19,600 bases of DNA from JACQNR01 sp049515175 (GTDB taxonomy: Bacteria > Acidobacteriota > Terriglobia > UBA7540). Positions 7,158 through 14,159 of this stretch are shown here, piece after piece (within the stretch, counting starts at the first letter, position 1; each line of letters begins with the position of its first letter). The position numbers and the translations under genes were made by a program. The notes beneath the pieces were generated by a model. That model saw only the letters and a program-made list of their open reading frames with translations, did no database searches and was not told the DNA's origin. The DNA lies in the NCBI GenBank assembly GCA_049515175.1, contig JBEKUI010000057.1, positions 1 through 19,600 of the forward strand, given 5' to 3'.

Positions 7158-9812
7158 GTGCAGAGTCACTTAATACGGCATCCGTTACTGATTCTCGCCG
7201 CCTGCTTCGCTGCCGGGATTCTGCTCGCCCGCCCCGGCCACGCCCTCATTTCGGGCGTGACGTTTCTCCTCCTGTCTGCGTGCGTGGGGTTACTTGCCGG
7301 GCTCGTCGCACTGCGCGGGCGATGGGATGGGATCGCCATGGCCTTTCTGCTCGCCTCCTTCGTGGCAGCGGGCGGCGCGGCGGCGCACCTCTTCGAACGA
7401 AGATTCTCACCTCGTCACATCAGCAACTTGGCGGCATGGGGCGCCGACATGGACGACCCTGTGCGTCTGGAAGGGCGGCTGATCTCGAATCCCACGCGCA
7501 CTTCGTACGGCTGGCAATTTGATTTTGAAGCAGAGCGAGTCGAAAGCCGTGGCCAGGTGATCACCACCTTTGGCCGAGTCCGCCTGCGCATGATGACGTC
7601 GGGAGATGAGGAAAGTCCGGCGCTGGCTGACGCCTTGAAACTCACTTACGGGGATTCAATCCGCGTCCTGGTGCGCCTGCGTCGGCCGCGGGTTTACGGC
7701 AACCCCGGCAGTTTCGATTTTCGGCATTGGATGGAATCGGTTGAAGATATCTCGTATGTCGGCACGGTCAAGAGCCCACGCCTGGTGGAGAAATTGCCTA
7801 GTGCCGGGAGACTGGGCGCTTCCAAGCTCCTGCAGGCGATCCGGCGCCGTTTTCTGGTGGGCATTGATCGCATTTATCCCCCCTGGTCCAGCGAAGGCCG
7901 AACCGGAGCTGTCCTGAAGGCGGTGCTGTTCGGTGACCGCTCGTCGCTGGATTCCGACACGATCGAAAATTTCCGCAAGACAGGCCTCTACCATCTTCTC
8001 GTTATCGCGGGGCTGCACGTCGGGCTGCTGGCGTTGCTCGTCGGGTTAGTGTTGCGACGACTCCGGCTGGGCGAAACCTGGCGATCGGCGGGCGTGCTGC
8101 TTTTTCTCATGTTCTATGCCTTGTTGGTCGAGCAGCGCGCGCCGACTCTTCGCGCCACAATCATGATAACGGCCTATCTCCTCGGCCGATTTCTCTACCG
8201 CGAGCGTTCACTTCTCAATGCCGTGGGACTGGCAGCCCTGGCGCTTCTCGTCGCACGCCCAGCATGGCTTTTCGAATCCGGCTTTCAGCTTTCATTTTCC
8301 GCGGCACTCATCATCGCGGCGCTGGCTGTGCCGGTCCTGCAGCGGACCGTCGAGCCCGGCCGGCGAGCCCTCGCAGGCTTGCACGAGGTTGACCGCGACA
8401 TGACCTTTTCTCCGCGCTGGGCCCAGTTCCGGCTCGACCTCCGAGCGGTCGTCCAGGCGCTTGCGGCGCGGTTCAAACTGCTGCAGCACCATCCAGCGGT
8501 GGCTGATTGGGTTGTCCTCGTTCCGTTGCGGCTGGTTCTCTGGGCGCTGGGAATCCTGTTGTTCTCCGCTCTTCTCCAACTGGGTCTGCTGTTGCCGATG
8601 GCGGAGACGTTTCATCGCGTCACCTACGCGGGGATTGGATTGAACGCCCTCGCCATTCCGGTGATGACCGCGCTGCTGGCGGCTGCGGTTCCCACGGTGC
8701 TCCTGGCGGCGCTGGCTCCATCGCTGGCCATCTGGCCGGGCAAGCTTCTGGCCGTCATCATGCACGGGTTATTCGCATTGACGGACTGGCCGGGCCTTCC
8801 GGCTTGGCTTTCGTACCGAGTTCCCGAACCGCCACTTTGGGTCTCGCTCGGCTTCGTCCTGGGGATGATCGCGGTGGCCGCGACCCTCGGCCGTGCGCGC
8901 CGCGCCTTTTGGGCCTCTCTGGTCGTGCTAGTGGGCCTGGGCGCGATGATTTCTCTCCACCCGTTCGCGCCACGTCTGCCAAAGAATGGTCTGGAGATTA
9001 CGGCGCTGGATTGCGGTGGAGGCGACGCCATCTTCGTGGTCTTCCCCAATCAAACGACGATGCTCGTGGACGCGTGTGGGAGTCGAACCGGTTCAGGAAG
9101 CGAAGGAGCCTTCAGCGGCCGGCGGTGGGATCCGGGCGAGGAGGTCGTCTCATCCTATCTGTGGTCGCGCGGTCTCACGAGGATCGATGTGGTAGCACTG
9201 AGTCACGCCCACCAGGATCATCTCGGGGGGCTCGGGGCGGTTTTGCGCAACTTTCACACCGGGGAATTCTGGCACGGCCCGAATCCTCCCACTCCTGCTT
9301 ATCTTGCCGTGCTTGGCGAAGTGCGGAAGCTAGGGATCCCCGAGAGGGAGTGCGCGGCGGGAGAGCGCCTCGAGTTGGGTGGGGGCACAGTTGAAATCCT
9401 CTGGCCGCCGGCGGGCCGTCCCACCAGGGACCAGCCGTCCAATGACGATTCCGTGGTGTTACAAGTTTCGGCGGACGGGGGCAGCGCGCTCCTCACCGGC
9501 GACATTAGCGAGTCGGTCGAGGCGGAACTCGTCCGTGCGGGAACCATCCGGCCCAGTCAGATTCTGAAAGTTGCCCATCACGGTGCTCGAACCTCGACGA
9601 GCGCCGAATTCCTCGCCCGAGTCTCGCCCTCCGTGGCCTTGATCACGAGCGAAAGTGGCGGGCTGGTCGGCCTGCCGAGCCCGGAAGTGCTGGACCGGCT
9701 CCGGTCCGTGGGCGCGCGGATCTTTCGAACGGATGTTGAGGGAGCAATCAGTATCGAACTCAGGGAATCCCAATTGACGGCTAGGTCTTATGGAGGATCA
9801 GCCATCCACTGA
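7158..9812 (+). CDS. comEC: ComEC/Rec2-family DNA internalisation channel with metallo-beta-lactamase domain
   Basis: Inner-membrane protein that takes up single-stranded DNA during natural transformation. The 884-residue product begins at a GTG. N-terminal membrane segments (about 8-75) flank a soluble DUF4131-like domain (about 80-210). The Competence domain (about 245-600) carries GLYHLLVIAGLHVG (276-289), RAPTLRATIM (327-336) and ESGFQLSFSAAL, with many membrane helices. The C-terminal metallo-beta-lactamase domain (about 611-875) has ALDCGGGDAI (the family usually has DVGQGD), HAHQDH (683-688), NDDSVVLQV, LLTGD (779-782) and VAHHGARTSTS (805-815). The metal-binding histidines are intact, which fits an active nuclease that degrades the non-transported strand. 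Other competence genes (comEA, comF, pilus) are not in the window. It follows rlmD by 72 bases and its 3' end overlaps the convergent membrane-protein gene by 15 bases. Confidence 0.96.
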   Translation: MQSHLIRHPLLILAACFAAGILLARPGHALISGVTFLLLSACVGLLAGLVALRGRWDGIAMAFLLASFVAAGGAAAHLFERRFSPRHISNLAAWGADMDDPVRLEGRLISNPTRTSYGWQFDFEAERVESRGQVITTFGRVRLRMMTSGDEESPALADALKLTYGDSIRVLVRLRRPRVYGNPGSFDFRHWMESVEDISYVGTVKSPRLVEKLPSAGRLGASKLLQAIRRRFLVGIDRIYPPWSSEGRTGAVLKAVLFGDRSSLDSDTIENFRKTGLYHLLVIAGLHVGLLALLVGLVLRRLRLGETWRSAGVLLFLMFYALLVEQRAPTLRATIMITAYLLGRFLYRERSLLNAVGLAALALLVARPAWLFESGFQLSFSAALIIAALAVPVLQRTVEPGRRALAGLHEVDRDMTFSPRWAQFRLDLRAVVQALAARFKLLQHHPAVADWVVLVPLRLVLWALGILLFSALLQLGLLLPMAETFHRVTYAGIGLNALAIPVMTALLAAAVPTVLLAALAPSLAIWPGKLLAVIMHGLFALTDWPGLPAWLSYRVPEPPLWVSLGFVLGMIAVAATLGRARRAFWASLVVLVGLGAMISLHPFAPRLPKNGLEITALDCGGGDAIFVVFPNQTTMLVDACGSRTGSGSEGAFSGRRWDPGEEVVSSYLWSRGLTRIDVVALSHAHQDHLGGLGAVLRNFHTGEFWHGPNPPTPAYLAVLGEVRKLGIPERECAAGERLELGGGTVEILWPPAGRPTRDQPSNDDSVVLQVSADGGSALLTGDISESVEAELVRAGTIRPSQILKVAHHGARTSTSAEFLARVSPSVALITSESGGLVGLPSPEVLDRLRSVGARIFRTDVEGAISIELRESQLTARSYGGSAIH

Positions 9813-10733
9813 GGTGGCCGACCAGACGGATTCCTTGGTCAATTCGTTGGGGCGAAGGGTTCGGTACAAGGCATTGGAGATCTGGGCGCCGAAGAGGGTA
9901 ACCGCCGACGAGATGTAGGCCCAGCTCATGAGGGCCACGACCACGCCGATCGAGCCGTAGACCTGCCGATAGTTGAATACCGGAAGCAGCAGGGTGAAGA
10001 GCGAGCGAGCGCCTTCCCAGAAGACCGCGGTAAGCAGGGCGCTCGGCAGCACCTGGCGGAAACTCATGGGACGGTTCGGCAAGGCCTTGAAGATCACCAC
10101 AAACATGGTGAGGGTCAAGGTAAACGTCGTAAGGATGATCGAGGCGCTGTAAGCCAGCGCCAGGAAAGGGGAAAAAAACAAGGGGCTTTTCCTGGAAATC
10201 CAACTGTGCACGTAAACATTTAATCCCACCACGGTCGAAGAGAGCAAAAGCATGATGCCAATGACCAGTGCCATTTCCAGTGCCAGCAGATGACGGCGCC
10301 ACCAGCCTCTCTCCACCTTGGCCTCCCAGGCGCGGTTGAGCGCTTTTTCGAGCGGCAGGAAAATGCCGGAAGAACTCCACAGGAGGAGTAGGATCGAGAG
10401 AATGCCCACTTTGCCATAGGCCTTGGTGATTCCCTCCAGATTCCGAAAGAGAAAATCCGACTGGACGGGAAGATAGCGTCCGAGGATGATGGCCAGTCGT
10501 CCGGCGAGCTCGTGTTGCTTGATATAGAAGCCGCTCAGGCCGATAAGCAGCAGCAAGAACGGAAAGATGCTGAGAAGGCTGTGATAGGCGATGGAGGCAG
10601 AGGCCGCAAAGGAATCTTCGTTGAAGAAGCGGACCAGCGATTCCTGCAGGACACTCCGGACCTGGCTCCAGCGGCGGCTTCGGGGCTCCGCCTTAGTGAT
10701 GGGGGTGTCAATGGGCATCGCGCCTGACAGCAT
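9798..10733 (-). CDS. YihY/virulence factor BrkB family inner-membrane protein
   Basis: Integral membrane protein of the YihY/BrkB family (formerly and misleadingly called ribonuclease BN); its biochemical role is not settled. The 311-residue product has about six membrane segments (near 52-70, 108-125, 150-172, 188-212, 230-250 and 260-285). Family signatures are FAASASIAYHSLLSIFPF near the N-terminus, FKALPNRP (215-222, counterpart of the usual LPNR loop) and YGSIGVVVALMSWAYISSAV (259-278), followed by FGAQI. A second in-frame ATG at 10718 would shorten it by five residues; neither start has a clear ribosome site. It is transcribed away from the small gene at 10807 and converges on comEC, sharing 15 bases at the 3' ends. 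No partner gene is obvious. Confidence 0.92.
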   Translation of the reverse strand: MLSGAMPIDTPITKAEPRSRRWSQVRSVLQESLVRFFNEDSFAASASIAYHSLLSIFPFLLLLIGLSGFYIKQHELAGRLAIILGRYLPVQSDFLFRNLEGITKAYGKVGILSILLLLWSSSGIFLPLEKALNRAWEAKVERGWWRRHLLALEMALVIGIMLLLSSTVVGLNVYVHSWISRKSPLFFSPFLALAYSASIILTTFTLTLTMFVVIFKALPNRPMSFRQVLPSALLTAVFWEGARSLFTLLLPVFNYRQVYGSIGVVVALMSWAYISSAVTLFGAQISNALYRTLRPNELTKESVWSATSVDG

Positions 10734-10763
10734 CCGGTCACCCAGGGCGCTTGCGGCTCGCTC

Positions 10764-10793
10764 CTGATAAGGTGACGGTGCCTAGCTTATAAT
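10764..10793 (+). promoter_or_regulatory. Candidate sigma70-type promoter for the 89-residue gene
   Basis: A perfect TATAAT lies at 10788-10793 with CTGATA (10764-10769, four of six matches to TTGACA) 18 bases upstream. Transcription would start near 10800, leaving only about six untranslated bases before the ATG at 10807, or about 27 before the in-frame ATG at 10828. It sits in the 73-base divergent gap between the YihY-family gene and the small gene. The AT-rich box stands out in otherwise GC-rich sequence. Confidence 0.5.
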
Positions 10794-10806
10794 AACTTCT
10801 GCAGGG

Positions 10807-11076
10807 ATGCGAAAAGATTGCGACGCCATGGACCGTATGCTGCCTACCGAAGAAGAGATCCGGCAAGAGAACCGCAAGGTGCGACGCCTTCAGATTGTCG
10901 TCAGCTTAGTGATGAACGTGATTCAGCAGAGCGACCTTCCCATCGAGGAGGCCACGGAGATGGTCGCCTCCACGCGGCAGTTCGCCTTGCACCTATTTCC
11001 CGACAAGGAATTCACCTACGATTTGATTTACCAGCCACGTTTCAAGCGGCTGCTCGCCGAGAAATACAGAATCTGA
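10807..11076 (+). CDS. Small conserved-looking hypothetical protein (89 aa)
   Basis: I do not recognise this family. The product is 89 residues, soluble, with no signal peptide. After a variable start it reads LPTEEEIRQENRKVRRLQ, a charged helix; then a hydrophobic helical stretch IVVSLVMNVIQ; then LPIEEATEMVASTRQFALHLFPDKEFTYDLIYQPRFKRLLAEKY, a compact alpha-helical tail. In-frame ATGs at 10828 (residue 8) and 10837 (residue 11) are alternative starts; conservation-like composition begins at about residue 11. Support for it being real comes from the good -10 box immediately upstream, its position on the free strand between flanking genes, and protein-like composition with balanced charged and hydrophobic residues. 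It stands alone: the gene on its left is divergent and the DUF3108 gene on its right converges on it. Its role is unknown. Confidence 0.75.
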   Translation: MRKDCDAMDRMLPTEEEIRQENRKVRRLQIVVSLVMNVIQQSDLPIEEATEMVASTRQFALHLFPDKEFTYDLIYQPRFKRLLAEKYRI

Positions 11077-11103
11077 GCTGCCCGTGTCCGCAGACCTGAG
11101 ATG

Positions 11104-11913
11104 CTAGCGGGCCGGCGGGCCGGTGGCGGCCGTCGTCGTGACCGATCGCAAGGTGCCAGTAATGCTGCCGACCGAGACCGACGCCTTGATGCGCAAGGGC
11201 AGGCGCTGCGCGTCATCGCTAAACCAGATTTGCATTTCCCCTTGGCGGGAATAGAGACCACCAAAGACCTTGGGTTCAACGCGAAAGGCATCCCGAATGC
11301 CGAACGGCGTCTGGACCGGCTCGCGCGTCTGGACCTCCACGGCCACGTCGTAGGTTTTGGCGCCGTCGTTGATGGGCAGGTGGATTACCTCGCCCACCCG
11401 CAGCGGCTGCTTCCGGACGTGGTAAAAAGCGGTGACCACGTCCGCAACGCAGGGGGGGATGTTGTTTTCGGCGTGTTTGGGCGGCGAATTGGGCCTGTTC
11501 AGATCGATCTCATCGAGCACCGCCAGCCGCCGCTCGACATCAAAAACAAGGCGTGCGTCTTTGCGGCGTCGCCCCTCATGAATCTTCTTATGAATGCCGC
11601 GCGAGCAGAGGGTCTTCGGGTCGAAGACGGAGTGGAACTCGTTTTCCACGTCAAAGAGCACGGCGACAAACCCCTGCGAGCGCGCGGTAGTAACCGTTTC
11701 GTAGGTTTCGGGGGACCGGTCTTCACCGGGCTTGAGCGTTACCGTGACCTGGCCAGCAGGGAATACCGACCACGTGACGTCGTAGGTCAGGGTTTCCCCG
11801 GGCGCAAAGGGGGAGCCGGCGACAGCGTCGGAAGCGTGCAATGCGAACGGGTTCACGCCCAACGCGATGAAAAGCAACCCCCGCAGTGCGCGGCCCGGCC
11901 TCAGTTTCGCCAT
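11104..11913 (-). CDS. Secreted DUF3108 domain protein, last gene of the LPS operon
   Basis: DUF3108 (PF11306) proteins are exported, probably beta-rich envelope proteins without an established activity. The 269-residue product has a basic-hydrophobic N-terminus (about 1-28, ending near ALHASDA) that fits a signal peptide. FAPGETLTYDVTWSVFPAG follows, which is the typical domain start. IPPCVADVVTAFYHVR and LRVGEVIHLPINDG come mid-domain, and MQIWFSDDAQRLPLRI...GSITGTL near the end; all are characteristic. There is no lipobox cysteine, so it is probably periplasmic rather than a lipoprotein. It starts 46 bases after the methyltransferase gene and is in line with the Kdo/heptose operon, suggesting an envelope role. 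The 3' end meets the small gene at 11076 across 27 bases with no recognisable terminator. Confidence 0.88.
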   Translation of the reverse strand: MAKLRPGRALRGLLFIALGVNPFALHASDAVAGSPFAPGETLTYDVTWSVFPAGQVTVTLKPGEDRSPETYETVTTARSQGFVAVLFDVENEFHSVFDPKTLCSRGIHKKIHEGRRRKDARLVFDVERRLAVLDEIDLNRPNSPPKHAENNIPPCVADVVTAFYHVRKQPLRVGEVIHLPINDGAKTYDVAVEVQTREPVQTPFGIRDAFRVEPKVFGGLYSRQGEMQIWFSDDAQRLPLRIKASVSVGSITGTLRSVTTTAATGPPAR

Positions 11914-11959
11914 CGAAGGATTAGATGCCCCTGCGGTTCGGGAGGTGTCTTCTCCGCTT

Positions 11960-12511
11960 CTACCGCAAAGTCATTTTGACATACAGGAAGACCGCGCCCG
12001 CCACAAATCCCAGCGCCGCCTGATACTCGCGGTTTTGGCGATAGGTGGCCCAGCGGAATCGTTTCCCTCCCGTATCGGCGGGCCGCAGCCGCGGCAGGAA
12101 AAAGGGGACGGCCCTTGCGTATTCGGAGTAGGGTGGGCCAAACTGCTGGGCCAGGAAGGCCGCCTCTCGCCGCATCACCGGCCAGTAAACGAGCACGAAC
12201 AGGCTGACCATCGCCAGACCCAGAATCCATGAGCCGCCCGCAATCGCGAACCCCGAACCTATGATGAAGCTTCCGAGGTAGAGCGGGTTGCGCGTGTGGG
12301 CGTAGGGGCCACCGGTTGCCAGGTCCTGATTCTTGTTCAGGCAGCCGGCGGCCAAGGCTCTGAGCAGCAAGCCCAGGAGTCCGACAACACTGCCCGCCAG
12401 AAGCAGCCGCGGGCTGGGCTGCGAAAAGACCAGGTAAGCGACTCCCAGGATGAAACCCAGAGGCACTCGCCAGCGCGCTGCCCAAGCTGCGTATCCCTTA
12501 TCCGCGCTCAT
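11960..12511 (-). CDS. ICMT/PEMT-type membrane methyltransferase within the LPS operon
   Basis: Membrane-embedded SAM-dependent methyltransferase of the isoprenylcysteine carboxyl methyltransferase / phospholipid methyltransferase group. The 183-residue protein has four to five membrane segments (about 17-32, 36-56, 75-93, 96-113 and a C-terminal 165-180). The family signature GGPYAHTRNPLYLG is at 67-80, and a REAAFLAQQFGPPYSEY block (115-131) matches the conserved E...L...FG..Y..Y region that caps the SAM site. The start codon lies inside the end of waaC (14-base overlap), so translation is probably coupled to heptosyltransferase I. Bacteria lack prenylated CaaX proteins, so the substrate is unlikely to be prenylcysteine. 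The known bacterial relative LmtA of Leptospira methylates a lipid A phosphate, which fits this operon. The substrate assignment is inference; a phospholipid-type substrate is the alternative. Confidence 0.88.
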   Translation of the reverse strand: MSADKGYAAWAARWRVPLGFILGVAYLVFSQPSPRLLLAGSVVGLLGLLLRALAAGCLNKNQDLATGGPYAHTRNPLYLGSFIIGSGFAIAGGSWILGLAMVSLFVLVYWPVMRREAAFLAQQFGPPYSEYARAVPFFLPRLRPADTGGKRFRWATYRQNREYQAALGFVAGAVFLYVKMTLR

Positions 12512-13553
12512 GTGTCCTCGTGAGGCGCTCTTGGATCGCCCTTAGGACGGAGTCCACGGAAATTCCAGAAATATACCCGGCGGATTTGTTCCGGCGAGTA
12601 TAGTCAATCGGGCCACCATTCCACAGTGTAATATCCAGGGGAGAGAACGGTCCATTGCGCGCGGGGTGGGTGGGGCCGTAGATTCCGACAATCGGCGTGC
12701 CCACGGCGGCCGCAAGGTGGAGCGGCCCGGAATCGCTGCCTACAAACAGCTTGGCTCGCCGCGCGAGCGCGATGAACTGGGTGATCGTAGAAGGGAAATA
12801 ATGTGCTCGCGGCGTTGCGGAAGCGCGGCGAATCTCTTCGATTACCGGTTCCTCATCCGGAGACCCCGTCAGAAGGAATTCTCCCGGGAACTCCTCCGCC
12901 ATCCGCCGGATCACCGCCGCGTAATTCTCCGGCGCCCAGCGTTTGCTCCGCCAGCCTCCGCCGGGATTCACGATCATGAAATCGCGCACCCCAAGCGCCG
13001 CAAGCTGGCGGCTGACATAATCCTCGTCGGCGGTGCTGGCCGGAAGCGGAAACTGCCAGCGCGCGCCGCCGATTCGAGGCACACCCAGGTATTCGACCAG
13101 TGCCAGATTGAGTTCGATGACGTGCTTTCGTTCGTCCGGCGTCACTCGCGCCGAATAAAAGACAGCCGCGGCCGGTTCGCGCAAGCGGTTCTCCGTGAAT
13201 CCTACGCGTTCCCGGGCGCGGCTGAGCCGGGCGATAAAAGCTGACTTGTAGAGTCCCTGGAAATCAATCGCGGCGTCGTAATTTTCTGCGCGCAGGGCCG
13301 CAACGCTGCTGCGAACGGCGGCAAGAGTTTCACCGCGCACGAGGTTCCGGCGCCAGCCGAGAGTGTCGAGCGGAATCACACGACGCAGGAAAGGGTTTCG
13401 CTCGAGAAGCGCGGCGTGGCGACTCTCCACCACCCAGTCGATTTGAGCTCCTGGAAATGCCTCGCCAAGCGCCGCTGCCGCCGGCAGGGCGTGCACGATG
13501 TCTCCAATCGAGCTGAGACGAATGATCAGGAATCTCTTTGCTGACTCGGGCAT
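12498..13553 (-). CDS. waaC: Lipopolysaccharide heptosyltransferase I
   Basis: GT9-family glycosyltransferase that transfers the first L-glycero-D-manno-heptose from ADP-heptose to Kdo of the lipid A-Kdo acceptor at the cytoplasmic face of the inner membrane. With the ATG at 13553 it has 351 residues. It begins with a nucleotide-fold strand and the catalytic loop RLSSIGDIVHALP (12-24), whose Asp is at 18, and continues with IDWVVE (38-43). NPGGGWRSKRW (196-206) carries the ligand-binding Lys of the donor site. GSDSGPLHLAAAVGTP (272-287) then IYGPTHPARNGPF follow. SSIGD.VH.LP together with IDWVVE is WaaC-like rather than WaaF-like. A TTG at 13604 would add 17 residues (leucine- and serine-rich) translated from a repeat-like stretch, so I prefer the internal ATG. 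Its 3' end overlaps the methyltransferase start by 14 bases. Confidence 0.93.
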   Translation of the reverse strand: MPESAKRFLIIRLSSIGDIVHALPAAAALGEAFPGAQIDWVVESRHAALLERNPFLRRVIPLDTLGWRRNLVRGETLAAVRSSVAALRAENYDAAIDFQGLYKSAFIARLSRARERVGFTENRLREPAAAVFYSARVTPDERKHVIELNLALVEYLGVPRIGGARWQFPLPASTADEDYVSRQLAALGVRDFMIVNPGGGWRSKRWAPENYAAVIRRMAEEFPGEFLLTGSPDEEPVIEEIRRASATPRAHYFPSTITQFIALARRAKLFVGSDSGPLHLAAAVGTPIVGIYGPTHPARNGPFSPLDITLWNGGPIDYTRRNKSAGYISGISVDSVLRAIQERLTRTHERG

Positions 13554-13561
13554 GTTTAAGA

Positions 13562-13674
13562 GCAATGAGGCGAGTGACGAGGGACGGTTGACGAGCAAGG
13601 ACAAAGAAATCAGGATCCTGGACCCTCACTCTAATTAAGCTACTAGTTCCTGGCTTCTTCTCGTCCCTCACGAC
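13562..13674. repeat. Degenerate CTCGTCA-type heptamer repeats, inverted about the hldC-waaC gap
   Basis: On the minus strand, bases from about 13596 down to 13562 read as near-heptamers: CTCGTCA, ACCGTCC, CTCGTCA, CTCGCCT. At the other end of the gap the plus strand has CTCGTCC CTCACGA (13660-13673), overlapping the hldC stop. The two ends share an 8-base inverted repeat, GAGGGACG (13579-13586) with CGTCCCTC (13662-13669). This is the only sizeable gap in the operon and it is more AT-rich in its middle. Origin as a simple-sequence or dispersed element is inference. Confidence 0.4.
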
Positions 13675-14159
13675 CTACTATTCTGCGCCTTGCGGGCAAT
13701 GTCGGCGAGGATGTCGCGCGTGGAGTGATTCTTGGGATCTCCCACAATGCGCACAGTCCCGCCGAGCTCCTTCATCACTTCGCGTTCCGGGACGGTAGCC
13801 TCGGTGTAGTCCGTCCCCTTGCAATGAACGTGCGGACGCACCTCGCGCAGGATTCCCTCCGCCGTTGGATCGTCGAAGATTACCACGAAGTCTACGCAGG
13901 CGAGCGCAGCGACGAGTTCCGCCCGTGCTTCCTGCGGGAGCAGAGGTCGGCCGGGACCCTTCAGCCCCGCCGCCGACCGGTCACTGTTGACACCGACCAC
14001 CAGAACGTCGCCCTGTTCTCTGGCTCCCTGGAGATACCGCACATGGCCAACGTGCAGGAGCTCGAAGCAGCCGTTGGCAAAAGCGATCCGGCGCCCTTCC
14101 TGCCGCAAGCGCTTGCCCAGTTCGCCCGCCTCCGTAAACGGAATGATCTTCCGATTCAC
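13668..14159 (-). CDS. hldC: D-glycero-beta-D-manno-heptose 1-phosphate adenylyltransferase
   Basis: Cytidylyltransferase-fold enzyme that joins heptose 1-phosphate and ATP to ADP-D-glycero-beta-D-manno-heptose, the activated precursor of LPS core heptose (RfaE domain II). The 163-residue protein shows FANGCFELLHVGHVRYL (27-43) with the nucleotidyltransferase HVGH motif (36-39), VGVNSDRSA, FDDPTAEGILREVRP and KGTDYT (114-119), and a C-terminal STRDIL in place of the usual ST motif. In E. coli this is fused to the kinase as HldE; here it is a separate gene. It begins with a GTG that overlaps the hldA stop by four bases (GTGA), so the two are translationally coupled. A 63 to 114-base gap, depending on the waaC start, follows before waaC. 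Confidence 0.94.
   Translation of the reverse strand: MNRKIIPFTEAGELGKRLRQEGRRIAFANGCFELLHVGHVRYLQGAREQGDVLVVGVNSDRSAAGLKGPGRPLLPQEARAELVAALACVDFVVIFDDPTAEGILREVRPHVHCKGTDYTEATVPEREVMKELGGTVRIVGDPKNHSTRDILADIARKAQNSRS

Noticed and set aside
11101..11979. Plus-strand open frame of 292 codons opposite the DUF3108 gene
   Set aside because: It mirrors the DUF3108 gene on the other strand, which has a signal peptide and family motifs; the plus-strand product matches nothing recognisable.
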